DNA from: Asterella californica
Taxonomy: Eukaryota > Streptophyta > Marchantiopsida > Marchantiales > Aytoniaceae
NCBI GenBank assembly: GCA_036924285.1
Contig: JAYKYS010000007.1
Location: 6,758,001-6,822,000, forward strand
Direction: 5' to 3'
Length of the DNA: 64,000 nt
The notes under the pieces are model-generated. The model was given only the letters and a program-made list of their open reading frames with translations. It made no database searches and was not told the origin of the DNA. The position numbers and the translations under genes are program-made. Below, in pieces: positions 23,843 through 36,287 of the stretch (its first letter is position 1; the number at the start of each line of letters is the position of its first letter).

Positions 23843-25750
23843 TGTAGAAGGGAAAGCTGACGAACTGACGTGTTATATATTTCAACATGGTTAAACACTT
23901 CAACCATAATCTCACTGAAAGGGCAGGTTGAGGTTGAAACTGAAAACGGTTTAACTCATTGGTGCGGTAAGTCATAGAAAGAAGCACAGCTCGCCTCTGC
24001 AGTGGACACAAGGAAAGTTGTTTTTTGAAATGTAAATTTCACAGTCAGTTATCAATACGCGATATAACCAGTGGATACTTTCTTGCAGAAACGAGTGTAT
24101 CGTGTAGATTGCACATCGGAGAGCGAGGACAGAGAATATCAAGCACGATGTTTGATAGCTGTGAGCTCTTCAAACACAAGCTTTCAAATCATTTACAATC
24201 TCTGTCTCTGTTCAATGTTCTTCTCGATCTCCTCGCAGTGCCTTTCTTGTGTGCGGTGGACTGTTTTGCTTGCGATATAGCGTGCCATGTACATAAGTAT
24301 AGTCATTGTTCAGTTCGAAAGTTCTTCATAGTAGATGTGATTTGCTGATGATTATGCCGATTTTCTTCTCGAATGGGTAGATCTTTTAGTCGAAACTTAA
24401 ACCTAAAAGCTAAAGTCTATCATGGAAGACTCGACATGCATTCTCCATATGTACAATTAGACGGGGACGGAACTTGTTCTTTATACATCGTGCTTTACCT
24501 TTTTGAAGCAAATTAAATCCAGCGAGAGAGAGTGTAGTTATGTTTTTACGTAGAAAATAACAACGATTAAAGTGTTTACCTTCAATCAATCAGGTAGTCG
24601 TTATTGTGAAACCATACAATTGACACATCCATCTGGCTTACTTGCAAATAACCATCCAGAATCGCCTTTGAAAAACGTTTGCTCCTTTTGTGTTATCAGA
24701 AAATAGTAAGTATTATGTACAAATTCTAGATGAAGCTAATGTACAAATTTATAATATTTTGTATCTGCTAAATATTAATCAGATCGAGAGTTGTGAGGAG
24801 ATCCGAACATGACCCAGAACGCAAACGTACACATGCACTTCTGAAACTATAAGTGCAAGACATTGGTACCAAATAGAGATGATTTTATTATTTTATCTTC
24901 TTTGTTTTCTTTTTTTGGAAAAAGGTTAAATAATAAAGTGAACACGATGAACTCTTTCATCTTAGATGGAAGAGGTGAATAAACACTACGTAGGAACAAA
25001 TCTTCATTTATACGTGCGCTGAGATCAGCGTTGAAACAAATCCTTAGAGGTGTGGAACTTACACGTGAAAAGTATTATATATTTCCCTGTTGCAAAACGA
25101 TAAATTACGAGATTGTAGTTTCTAGATAGACATGGCATCCATAGCTAAACGAACTGTGTGTTCTTGAAGACCGCTTGCTTTATTTTCTAATTTGGAACTA
25201 TTATTAACGTTTTCATATCATCCAACTCAGACTTCAGTTGGAATCCCTTCGGTTTATAGACTGACACCAAACTGGAGGTAAGGTATGAGTGACTTCCTTG
25301 CATTAGAATTATCACCTCTTCCAAGTTAGGAAGAGAGAATAATGCAAAGAGGTTTAATTTATCACCTAACCTTTTTTGCAAGAACGGTTAATGTAAATGT
25401 AATGTTTTTTTAGAGGATAGCAAGCCGCTATTATGGCTCCTGGAGCGCGCTTGTATTTACATGACTTGCAGGTTTTGTCTGGAACTTTCTAACGTATAAT
25501 ATTTATATTAAAAATATATTTTAGGCTAGAGATTATTTATAGAATTATTATTAACACCTCATAAATCATCTTTATCTAAGATTGACACTAATCCAAACTT
25601 CTCGTCTTACAGTGTCCGATCCCCACTGCCAGAAAATTGTATTACCTACACTGTCTGATCCAATTGGAATGTTAGATTTTGTTCATTTGTCTTTTTCTGC
25701 GATTGGGTCGGAAGTGCATGTTACATGTATATTTGGATTTGCATGAGAGA

Positions 25751-25915
25751 CTTCACTTATGGGTTTTTGGTTACTCCGGGACTAATTAATATATAATATT
25801 TATGAATTAATTTTATTTTTATAATAACTTATTAAAATAAAATTTTTATAACACTTACACGTTTTCTGATAGGAGAAACCAGAATTCACTATACAAGGCC
25901 GTGGGGAAGGATATT
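25751..25915 (+). repeat. Dispersed repeat family R1, copy 1 (partial)
   Basis: It shares with copies at 44.3 kb and 58.7 kb the order CACTTATGGGTT, then TACTCCGGGACT, an AT-rich spacer, TTTATAACACTTACACG, TTTTCTGATAGGAGAAA, TTCACTATACAAGG and GGGGAAGGATATT. The palindromic head present in the other copies is missing. It has no ORF. Confidence 0.75.
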
Positions 25916-26791
25916 ATGTCCCAGAACGCATAACGGGTCATGTTAAAGCTTCAAGGGATATATGTTTATGATGACACACAAAAGCGTTAGATGCCCCGGA
26001 CTGATGAACTACCGCGTTATAATGTCGCGTCAAAATACGAATCGAGGAAGGGCGAGTTTAATTTGCAAGAGGTTGTCGACAGTAGGGACGGAAGCTTGAG
26101 TAATTATTCACTACCATAGTGCTCATGAGCTGTAACGAACTTGAAAAGTCTTGAATACATCTGAACTTTTGGGATCACGCGATTCCCACACTATGAGCTT
26201 ACCAAACCTTTTGGTACACATCGTTCGCGGACAGACACTCCTTACAATACCGTATTGTCAACTCAATTCGCACAGTCAATTGCACGAATAGTTTGTATCA
26301 AAACCTGAATATGTCATAATGATATTTCAAGTTTTTTCTCATTGCCATTGAGAACTTTTCAATATTCGCTTGAAGGAACCCAGCCATATCTTTTTTCCGC
26401 TCGTTTACTTTTTCGCTCTATTTAATTTTATATAAGTTTTTATTTGACAGATTCTTTGACACAATTTTTGAGATTTTGCTCATTACTAAGTTTTCCTACC
26501 CAGCTTATGGTCACAGTTCATTTCTTTTTCGAACAATCGCTCATTCGCAGAGCGAATAATTTAATCAAGACAGTACGGTAGGACAAATTTCTGAAAGCTC
26601 TGATTGCTGATGGTAGATTTCAGTCCTCATCAAGCTCGATGCAGTCTACATGTGTAAGTCCAAAAGCCGCCTTAGCGTCTTTCTCTTGTCAACTTCTTAC
26701 AGCCTGCTGCGCACAACTGATAAGGACAAAGTGAATAAAGGATACACATGACAAGTGAATAAAAGTCACACATGACAATCTACACCAGACC

Positions 26792-26906
26792 TTAACTCTA
26801 CTCATCTTAATTGCCCTGCCGTGAATAGAAATAATAACATATCGTTATTGCGCTTCATCAGACGATCAAGACTCATGCAGACATCAGTTAATATGGGTAG
26901 AGTTAA
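26792..26906 (-). mobile_element. Small MITE, family R2 copy 1, TTAA borders
   Basis: The ends TTAACTCTACTCATCTTAAT and the reverse of ATATGGGTAGAGTTAA are inverted repeats. The interior matches, in the opposite orientation, the copy at 34689-34814 (shared CTGCATGA, CTTGATCG or TTTGATCG, and GATGAAG). Both copies are bordered by TTAA on each side, which fits a TTAA target duplication of the piggyBac type or a palindromic terminus. It has no coding capacity. Confidence 0.7.
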
Positions 26907-28289
26907 CTCTGAGTCAATCTATGATTTTAGTGTACAAGTTTGAATTGCAATGTGAACTCTCTAAGTGCACTATCAATAAGTGCAGTCTTTGGACAAGTGC
27001 ATGCTCTTGATTTATTCCTAAAACACATACACAAACGAAGTGCAATATTGTCAATTTAGATTAATGCGAAACGACCTGAAACCAAATCGGCTACTTACAT
27101 ATATATTTATTTATTTATTTAAGTACAAACTCGGAATATTCCAAGATTGCAATATTAACTCATTGTTCAAATGTTTCTTCTTGTCCAGGGAAGGGAAAGA
27201 GTCGAGCAGTGGAGTCACATTTTCGCCGAAAATCACAATAGACATTTCTTTTGTTCCATGATGTTATACAGAACTTCCTTCTCTGCCATGGTGTTATACT
27301 CTCTACCATGGTCTTATACAAAACTCGAAATGCTATCTCTGTATCAAAAGTAAAGCTCTCTAGAGCCCGTTCTTACCTAAACCTCCATAAGAACCATTTT
27401 GCACATATCGAATACCTTTACAAGTGCAAAAACGAAGAAAAATGCATTAACGGAGGAACGCAAACCCTCGATGAGAGCACTATCGGAGGTTTACTCCCAA
27501 AGCACTTATCCAGTTTCGACTGTACCTTTGAGTAGAAGAAAGTGTAAACAAAAAGGGTGTATACCTCTGACCTCAGCGGAAACCAAGCGTAGGGGCCTGA
27601 GGTCACTGGAAATATGGTTTTCGTGGGGAGAACAAATCTTCATTTTCGTCCGACCCATTACAGATATTCGTTCTTGGATCTAATCTCCGCTTTCCGACAC
27701 TTACCAATGTTACGACAGTACCAGACATTACGAGCTTAGCTTGGGTTAGCTTCGCATCGCACAAATAAGCATAGAAGGTCCTATAAAAACGTCTTTGGTT
27801 AGACCAGGCTTTATGAGAGAGTATGACAACAACACGGGGCGATGAAGTTCTGTACAGGCTGCCGGACACAGGCACAGAGGATATGACCTGCCGACTGTCC
27901 TTTTGTTTCTGCTGGTACACACCACCTGATGGAGGTGTATACTGCTTGCTCGTCCTCTTTAGCATAATCTAGTCATAACAATGACTCTAGTTTTCTTACT
28001 CAGGTTTGTTAACATCAGCAAAAGCACTCGAGACAACCCAGCCTCGGATCCATTATCAGTGTGATACATGAAGTCGTGAAAAGTTGCCTGCAATGATACT
28101 CGCACAACCTTCTCCTGATTGACAGGTTGAGAAATGCTACTTTGTAAAACCCCAACACGCGCTTCAGAACCCACAACGAACACGGCCAGCTTTTCCCTGG
28201 AACGACCCACAACCGTCTGGTGCTACTCAAATTCCCTTTTGCCACATAGTGCAGCCGAATAGAATGTCTGGGGATGTGTCATTCCTTTG

Positions 28290-30704
28290 CTAGTCAACGT
28301 GTTGGAAGCCAGGAAGAAGTGATGTCAGGAAACCCACAACAATCATCTGCACTTCTTTAAAAAATCCCCACCAATTTGGGTTCTGAGGTGGTTGTCCTGC
28401 CCCGTCGACACCCACAGCGGCAGGAGCTCCTTCTGCCTGACCTACAACCCCTTCCTGACCAGGCCCGGCGAGAGGTGCAGCTTCTCTGTTCCCAGCACCA
28501 GCAGCTCCTACACGGGCTTCTCCAACTTCTTGAGGTTCTCCACCTACCTCTCGGTTTTGACCACCTGGGAAAGAGCTCGATGAGTTATGACAAGCATACA
28601 CCCATTCACATGAACTTCCACAACTGTCGTGCTGAAAAGCGGGCATAGCCGAGACTATTACTTCTTCTATACCATTCCTTCCTTCAGACCCCCTAAGATA
28701 AACAACTACTTCCATACAGTGAGCTAAAGAACCCTAAACGTGTACGCGCTTTTGGGACTTTCTACATGCATTGCAAAGCACTACTAAACAGGGAACAACG
28801 CCGTAGATGACTATCTATGTATGAGCCGTGGTATCAGAAAACGAGGTAGGAAATTACCTTCGGGAACTGGAAGGGGCTGCTGAGGTGGCATCATTGCACG
28901 CTGAGCACTCTGAGAAACCCAACGCAGAATAGGAGCAAGGGCTCCTGTTTGGTACCTGGCATTCGCAGTGTGGTAAGACCCGAGGTCAGAAACAACTCCA
29001 ATTCAGAATGAGCAGTACATACGAATTTGTGGCATCCACATCCGCAACCATCTTCAACAAATTTACAAGTAAACGCAATCTCGGTATATCAGAACGTTAC
29101 AATCACCACACCAAGCAGTTTTCTCACTTGGTGTCTTTCTGCTTTATTTTCAGGATTTTGCTAAAATTTACTTGTTCTGTCAAAATCCCTTCTTGCTATA
29201 AAGATCTTCACAACGAATTCACAAGCGGTGATCACTCTAGCAGCTAGCTTTCTTATCCAATACTTGGTGTCAGCGTTCGTAAAGGTCGTTCGAAGTCACT
29301 TACAAGTATACAATTCCCGCAAGGAGCAACAGCAGCATGAGTCTATCTTTCGAACCATCCTGATTGAAGACGAAAACAACAACTGCAAGCTTCAAGATGA
29401 GTAGCAGATCGACTTGGAATCCCACTCGAAATCTCCGCACCACTCTTTGGTTATCAGCCCTCCCTGCGGCTCCTGCTCCTGCTCCTCGAACAACGTGGCG
29501 TTGACGGAGCCCGTCTGGGGCAGCAGCATCCCGTCCGTCTCCCTGACCAGCTCGTCCAGTGTCCCCAGGGCCTCCTGCAGGGGACGCTGCAGGCGCTTGA
29601 CCATCAACTGGCGCAGGCGGTGCAACTCTGGAAAAATACCAGTGACAGATTGGCAGTATCAGTTTCTCTAAAAGTAGGTCCTTGTTGTCTCTTCAAACAA
29701 AGCGCACATATTTCAAAAGAGAGCAACCAAAACGTGTCTCCAAGAAAGAAACTACGGGAGCAAATAGAGGTTTGGGTGTTAATGATTCACGCTTACGGAG
29801 GCATATTGAAAGATAACGGAATAAATCCCCCTTGAGGAACGCCCCCCATTGGTCCGAATATTGGCATGATCGGAACAGCGAAAATCCCTCCCTGGTGTGG
29901 ATGCTGCTCGTGTCCCGGAGCTTGATAAAAACTCGGAAATGGGCCAGGTACGAGGACTGGAACCAAAGGAGGGGGACCTAATGATCCGAAGTCAAAACCA
30001 GGCCCCAGAACCGATGGATTCATGGGCCAATTCTCGGCAAACGGCATCTGCCCGATTTCCAAAACGAAATATTCAGTAGAACGATGATGTGAAGAGATCA
30101 GCAAGTGCCACCAACGGCACCTGCATCCTTCTAAGCTTTTGACTTTAATTCACCGAAGAAATTATATCTTTATAATTTTCTGCTTCTGGAGCAAAGTCCA
30201 TCACATTCGGCGTATAATCAACGGAAATGAACCCTTATCAGAAGCGCAATGGGATATACAGGAAAGAAGCATATCCTCGGTAGAATGGCCAATTTAGCTC
30301 GTGTAATCTAGACCTTCTAAAGGAAACAACAAATAAAGAGCGGTGTGGGAGACCAGTGACGGCAAGATAAAGCGCATGGAGGAGGAAGAGCAAGGTAGAA
30401 AGTCGACCTCAAAACTCCAGCACAGAAAAAGGAATGGGAAGCTAGTTAAGGTTCTTACGGGCATGAAGCCACGATAGGAGCCATCTGGACCAACGAAACC
30501 TCCTGGAGAAGCAGCATTTCCGCTGCCAGTCCTTTCATAAGGCTCCTGAGTCGAGCAAGACGCATCTGCAGCAGTGCCACTATTCGAAACCCCTGAATCC
30601 ACCTTCTTCATCTTTCCTGCACGACAATCATCGCAGGCAGTATCTGATTTCTCCCCTTCCCTTAACCGCAAACCCTCCGCTGACGAAGCTTCGCCGTCCC
30701 CCAT
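28290..30704 (-). CDS. HERP-like ER membrane protein (ERAD-associated)
   Basis: Five exons join in phase: 30704-30459, 30047-29797, 29627-29304, 28955-28858 and 28564-28290, giving 397 residues. The conserved core spans exons 3-4: VVRRFRVGF, a hydrophobic stretch at about 238-253 (VDLLLILKLAVVVFVF), the turn NQDGSKDR, a second hydrophobic stretch at about 262-275, then YQTGALAPILRWVSQ. This is the membrane hairpin of HERP/HERPUD proteins, which sit in the ER membrane and assist ER-associated degradation. The N-terminal half is Pro/Gly-rich with no visible ubiquitin-like domain, unlike animal HERP. The C-terminus is amphipathic (NWWGFFKEVQMIVVGFLTSL). Exon 3 is very GC-rich and carries a longer competing frame on the same strand; the reading used here is the one that gives the conserved core and consistent splice phase. 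A perfect ERSE lies upstream (31354-31372). Confidence 0.82.
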
Positions 30705-31353
30705 GACTTCAAATTCTACTTCTAATGACCAGAAGCTGTCTCCACTCTTCGCAAAGATCCACCGCTTGCGTTAACATCGTCAGCTCGTGAAACCCTACCG
30801 ATGGACGACGAGCAGGACACAAGCAACAGCAATCTCAGTTTCACAGTCGAGAACCTGCCGTATCCGACGATCCACCTATCAATCGACTATCCTTGTATCG
30901 CACAATTCATCCTCGTCACCCCTATTCATGTACCCTGACGCTTAATCAAAGAATCGACCGTCCGACAACTCAATCAAGATCGGTCCGAATGGACCTCGAG
31001 CATAAAGGCTCTGAGCGTCCCCGATGAACAGAGAGCGACAGACTTTTTCGCTTCCCGTCATCGCCCGTAATTTCCTTCACCAGGGGTAAAACGCTGGTAA
31101 TTTTCGGACTGGGTTGAGTTACTGCTCTCCACGGGTTAATCGGAAATCGGAAATCAACTTACCACATGCGATGCATCTGGTGAATATATATGCGATGATC
31201 CGACGGCTGCACTGGATGTCAAGTTCAAATGCGTGAGATGCTACTTTCTACTATTGTAAACTCAAAACGCAGACACGCTTGACTAGAGTCAATAGGCTGG
31301 ATCAGACCGGTTCAGTCAGAATCAGACGGTCTGACTGCACGAACTTTGGACAA
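30705..31353. other. Proximal upstream region of the HERP-like gene
   Basis: Presumed 5' leader and core promoter on the minus strand. I could not place a transcription start. No ORF of note. Confidence 0.35.
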
Positions 31354-31372
31354 CGTGGCCCCTATCCATTGG
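31354..31372 (-). promoter_or_regulatory. ER stress response element (ERSE-I), perfect match
   Basis: On the minus strand the sequence is CCAAT, nine bases (GGATAGGGG), CCACG: an exact CCAAT-N9-CCACG element. This is bound by NF-Y with ATF6/bZIP-type unfolded-protein-response factors. It lies about 650 bp upstream of the HERP-like start codon. Ten fixed bases make a chance match expected about once per megabase per strand, and HERP genes in animals are classic ERSE targets. Function here is inferred. Confidence 0.7.
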
Positions 31373-31489
31373 TCGGCTCACCAATTTCGACTACATATTG
31401 AACATTTCCCATATAAAGTGTTGGGTATGGTAGTTGGGACATGATTTACTGACAAAGCGTCAAGATAACAACATGCAACTACAAAGTAA

Positions 31490-31530
31490 TGACGGACGGA
31501 TGCACGTTGCAGTGACGCCCATGACGCGAC
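31490..31530. promoter_or_regulatory. Cluster of TGACG bZIP-core sites
   Basis: Three TGACG cores occur within about 40 bp, one in ATGACGCGAC (31521-31530), which resembles the ATGACGCGT core of plant unfolded-protein-response elements. It is 150 bp beyond the ERSE from the HERP-like gene. The motif is short, so support is weak. Confidence 0.3.
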
Positions 31531-32479
31531 TTGTTCCGTATAGGCCAGATGCGGTCAGCTGGTCTGCGCATATCTGTCGCTGGGCATGGACGGAACAAGC
31601 AGGTTTTTCCGCAGTCAACTTCGAAGTTCGGACCACCGTAATTGCTTCACCACACACAAGGTCAACTACGATTCCTTCCATCGGCCGCAAACAGGAACGA
31701 AAAGAGAAAACCATGTCTCACATTGTAAGAAGATCTGAAGCATGGAAAACGATAGTAATGCACAAGTATCATATATTAGTAAGTACCGATAATTAATTTA
31801 AGTTTAATCTTTTGTGATTCATGTGATATTGAAATATTTCGTTAACAAACCTTCAAGGTACGGAAGGTTAGCAAGGTGAGTGTTAATTCCTAAAGAATTC
31901 TGATTTTCTTATGAGTACATATCTGGATAACTTCATGCTAATGTATATTTAGTCTCTATAATATTTGAAGGATCCTCTGAGTTCTCTTGGATACAAATGT
32001 TAACTATTCTTTTTTGTTTCATATTCTACTTGTCAGAGCTAAAGATTTTTGGACTTAGCAGTTTGTTATTACGTACTTACAAATAATATATTTAAAAAGA
32101 TTATCAAGATACATGGTAACAAGTTTTTTATTCCTTTACAATCTTACATGAAGAGTTGTATATAATTGACTTGGACCATATTTCTGGAAGAAGTGGCCAT
32201 AAAACTTGGTCATCATATATTATCACGAAGATCTAGAAAGGGACATTTTAATGTAGATTTGACATCAAGAAAAAAATATCTTACATGTTTTATGGTTATC
32301 AATTGTAACTCAAGAGAAGCGTCACTTTGACAAACAAAGTCAAGATCTAGTGAACTTTGGTTCAGTTATAGTATGACATTTAGCACATATATTATTTGTA
32401 CAATCATTTCAAAGGTGAGTACTTGACTTCATTGAAAATTTACACTTGCAACATGACTATCATAAAACATAGATATATT

Positions 32480-32840
32480 ATGGTCATTGTAGGATTATAT
32501 CACGAAATGGGTTGAAATAGAATCTGTTACTAAAGTTTATGCAACTTTTTTCCAATTTTTGGAATAGAATATCGTTACACATTTTGGAGTACCTATCAGC
32601 ATTGTCCCAAACAATGGTCCACATTTTGCTATCGAAAGAGTGGAACAGTATTATTGCTTCATATGGTATAGTTCATAACTTTGCTACACCTTATTATTCA
32701 TAGACAAATGGACAAGTAGAAGGAGTTAATCTTACGTTGATCATTATTATTCGAAAGACAATTATGTTACATCTACTGATTTATATAAACGTTTGGCAGA
32801 AGCTCTCTAGATTTATTGTACTACTTACAAAGTAAATATT
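32480..32840 (+). pseudogene. Ty3/gypsy-type integrase core remnant
   Basis: Pieces in shifting frames read like a retroviral-type integrase catalytic core: DYITKWVEIESVTK, then FGVPISIVPNNGPHFA (usual form has SDNGxQF), then HNFATPYYS, then NGQVEGVN followed by further helices. The order and spacing match Ty3 integrases. Stops and frameshifts interrupt it, and Asp of the second catalytic position appears as Asn. No flanking reverse transcriptase could be read. Confidence 0.7.
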
Positions 32841-34688
32841 GTGATAATCACATGTATAGCTGTTCATAATTATTATTAATATTTTCTGTTTTAGTTATTT
32901 CTAATATCCGAAAGCAACATACTGAAGGTAAGTTTTCTAAAATACTGACTTTCATATTTGCAAAGTCAGGTACAATAAGTCGAAGCAACTAGACAAATTT
33001 CAAAAAGGTTTTGTTTTAATATCTATCTGACCACGGTGGCATCAGAGTTTAATTATTCTAACGAGTTGAATTATTTCAAAACTTGTGGATGTAGCTAGTC
33101 AGAAGATATAAAAAGAATCGTGCTTTTATCTAGAAAGGGTGACTTAGCTACATGTAGATTTTCTACCACGCAGTTAGTTCACGTCTACAGTTGGCCGAAC
33201 GAAAACAAATAGTATAAGTAAGAAAGTAAGGAACATAACACATAAGGTGGTGGGATTAACTCTCATGGGTTCACTAACAAATTTTTTTATAAACATGTGT
33301 AAGAAAAAATTGAGTATTTAGATTTATTTTCAAAAAAATAATTTAAATTTTAAAATAAAAAATTATATTTTATAGTTTTAAACGATTTTTAAAGTAACAA
33401 TAAAGTATAAAAAATCTTTTACAAATATACTTTTTATAAAATAAGATAATTTATATTTTAAAGCTTAAAAACATTAAAAAATCTTTGACTCGTATGTGTT
33501 ATGAACAAAATACAAAGAGTTTTCATTTCTCTCCTCCCTTCCCCTCCGAGGATTATCTAGCCACATGGTTGATTGGAGTAAAAATCTGAAAATAGATAGA
33601 GTCCATCGATACCTAGACCCCGTCACTCTTTTGTTGTTTTCTTTTTACTTTTATTTTGTCATTTGTTTATGGATACATAACGTATCCTACGAAGATCGAA
33701 GGTGTTTTAGCAAGAGAAAACTCAATTTAACGAACATACAAAAAAAAACAAAAGATAGAACTTGACATGCAAACACCACATGTAGCATGCAAAACTGTAG
33801 ATGTGAATATTGAGATTGCGTGATCTTACTATCGATACCGAGAGTAGTTCAGATATTTCATCTCTTATGTCGTCTCGATAATATGACTATCCAAAGGAAA
33901 ATTGATAAATTGTTTTTTTGAACTCTCCATGATCAAGAATTAAAACTTACTTACACATTGTGATACTCACATCATGGTTACTTAGATGTACATGATTAAA
34001 TTGTATTGACTTGTAACTAACTTATAATACTTCAAGACATAAAGTGTAGTGGTTATTATGAATGTTGGTAACCCCGAGGTCACTTGGTGCATGTACATGT
34101 TGTTCGGATTAAAGGTCATACGTCAAAATAAATTATGACAAGTGATAATTATCAACGGATCAAACTTAAATTGTTCTCGATCATCGAGACTAGCATACTA
34201 AGTGAACCGACAAGACACCTTTAATAACTACCCGATACATTTATCAAAAGTCGTTAATAAAAATTGACATCTCTTTCTGAGTTTAAACACGACATAACTA
34301 TCGATACATTAATCGAGAATTGTTAGCAAAAACCGACATGTCATTTCGAGGTTTGAATGTTCTATAACTACCGGTACACTAATCAAATGAGACTTAACTG
34401 ACACTTAACTACCACTACTCTATCATTAATTAATTGACTTGGATTAAGATGACGGCTTGGACAATTGACGACGTGGACTAAACTAGAGTAGTAATACCTT
34501 TGCACTAGTATCCGATAAAACTATGTCACTGAACTCAGAACATGTACAGTTAGTGAATGTTAGCTAGGTATCGGTAGTCGATGATAGCTACTACGTAACT
34601 ATTCTCATAAAATAAAACTGTGTTAAAATAACGACAGGATTAATAAACTATAAAGACTTTTGCAAGTACTCTGTATCTTTACTTAGAG

Positions 34689-34814
34689 TTAACTCTACTC
34701 CTCTTAATTGACGTCGTGCGACTCTGCATGAATTTTGATCGCCCGATGAAGTGGTAAATCACGATATATCACTATTACACTGCACTGCAGTGTAATTAAT
34801 ATGAGTAGAGTTAA
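34689..34814 (+). mobile_element. Small MITE, family R2 copy 2, TTAA borders
   Basis: It is bordered by TTAACTCTACTC and GAGTAGAGTTAA and is related, in the opposite orientation, to 26792-26906. An internal 23-bp near-palindrome ATTACACTGCA-C-TGCAGTGTAAT (34774-34796) is absent from the other copy, so it arose after the copies separated. Confidence 0.7.
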
Positions 34815-36114
34815 CGTGTTGCGTATCTTTTATCGAGGTATTGATGCAGCTCCAAACACTATCTCTTTTTCTAGTTGATTAAGAAAAATAACGGTTTATT
34901 AAGATCTAACAATTTATTAGAAATGGACAATCAACGATCGATAGCTGTTGTGTCAAAAGTCCAAGCTTTGTCCATCAAATGTCCAAAAATAAAGAATGAA
35001 TTGTCCATAATCATTCTTTGAAAGTCCAAAGCAAAGTTTTAATTGTTATATAAAAGAGTTGAAATTTGTTACACTTTTCGAATCCAATGTACAAAACCAA
35101 ATGTAACTACTAAAAAAAAATCAAATATTATAATTATTTTTTTCATGAAATCATGTATAACATCTATATACATTAATAAGCTTCATTCAAAAATTTAAAA
35201 GATGAAAGCACATATACAAAACGAATAAATAAATGAACAAAATTGTATAACAAATTCAAGCAGGTGATAAAATATCACCAAACTTTTGCTCACAAAATAT
35301 CAATATCCAACTTTATATATACATTATTAACTCCGTCGCAATTGAACCTTCTGAAAGATGAATGATGTGAAATTAATATCTATACAAGTGTCACATTGTT
35401 CTTGAACTTTCTACTAAGTCGTTTAGAAAGTAGTGGATGATCTTCTCTCAAAGAAATCATTCTCAAATACCATCTAGGCGGATGAAGCTTGATATACATA
35501 GTGCATGATTCACATCTTGCAAGTAAGGTCATAATACCTCGAGGACAATTTTACCTCTCAACGATCTCGATAAGAATTTGGGCAAGATTTGTGTATATCG
35601 AGCATCGATTAAATGAATATATTTCTTTTCATCGATAGATATACAGTCTAACAGACCATACTATGGAAAATAGTTTCATGATTCTGAAAAATCTTTTTTA
35701 ACATTACAAGGATCAAATGAGTATATTTTCTCAAGTCTGTCTGTCCATCTAGACAATGTTTGGAATGTCATGATCGTCATTGGGTGCAGAATATTAGAGA
35801 AAATTACCATAGAAATATCCATGGATAATAAAGTACTCTCTATCTCTTGACTTTCAAAATCAGATCTACCATGAGCTCTATAGGATAAAAATTCTAGCTC
35901 TACTGCACACTGGTACTAATTTTAATTAGCACTTCTAGCTCTACACTGGTGCTAATTGTAAATTCTTGTAAGACGTTGCGACTAAAACACTAAAATCTTC
36001 AGAGAAATCACCTGCATCGTTGCTCTTTTCTTCATCTCCACCCAAGGTTTGACCTAGACCTTGCAAACCTACGACACTATGTGCATTAGAGCAAGATTGC
36101 TTATTCATACTTCT

Positions 36115-36287
36115 TGTCTGGATTCTTTTTCTCCACTTAGATCCAATAAATCGTGATCACCAACACCAGCAATTGTTCCTGCATAGTCCTCAATGATATT
36201 GGCCTCTTCAACCTCATCCAGGTTTCCTTCATCCTCTTGGTCGTCCAAGTTCTCATGTTTTTTGTCATTCTTGTCGTCTATATTGTC
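36115..36287 (-). pseudogene. Acidic frame remnant, unrecognised
   Basis: A minus-strand frame of about 57 codons is dominated by Asp and Glu (DNIDDKNDKKHENLDDQEDE ...), too biased for random AT-rich DNA, and ends at a TGA. A frameshift separates it from a further acidic stretch upstream. It may be the tail of a transposon protein; function unknown. Confidence 0.3.

Larger units (their letters stand above)
22597..28289. other. Long intergenic region with repeats, no supported gene
   Basis: It contains hairpins at 22834-22865 and 23808-23842, one copy of a dispersed repeat (25751-25915) and a small TTAA-bordered MITE (26792-26906). The longest frame (177 codons, minus, 23907-23374) has no recognisable domain. 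From 24.4 to 27 kb the DNA is strongly AT-rich. Confidence 0.5.

Noticed and set aside
23374..23907. 177-codon minus-strand ORF
   Set aside because: No recognisable domain, no splice partners and an irregular Arg/Ser/Glu mix; insufficient to call a gene.
12518..26260. Similarity between about 12518-12640 and 26115-26230 (CATGAGCTGTRACGAAC and nearby)
   Set aside because: Only short matching blocks with poor sequence between them; might be a very old repeat, but not strong enough to report as one.
28828..28838. TGGTATCAGA as a retrotransposon primer-binding site
   Set aside because: It lies in a short HERP intron with no flanking retroelement sequence; chance match.
29392..29625. Long minus-strand frame in HERP exon 3
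   Set aside because: It would break splice phase with both neighbouring exons and lacks the conserved hairpin, which is present in the other frame of the same exon.
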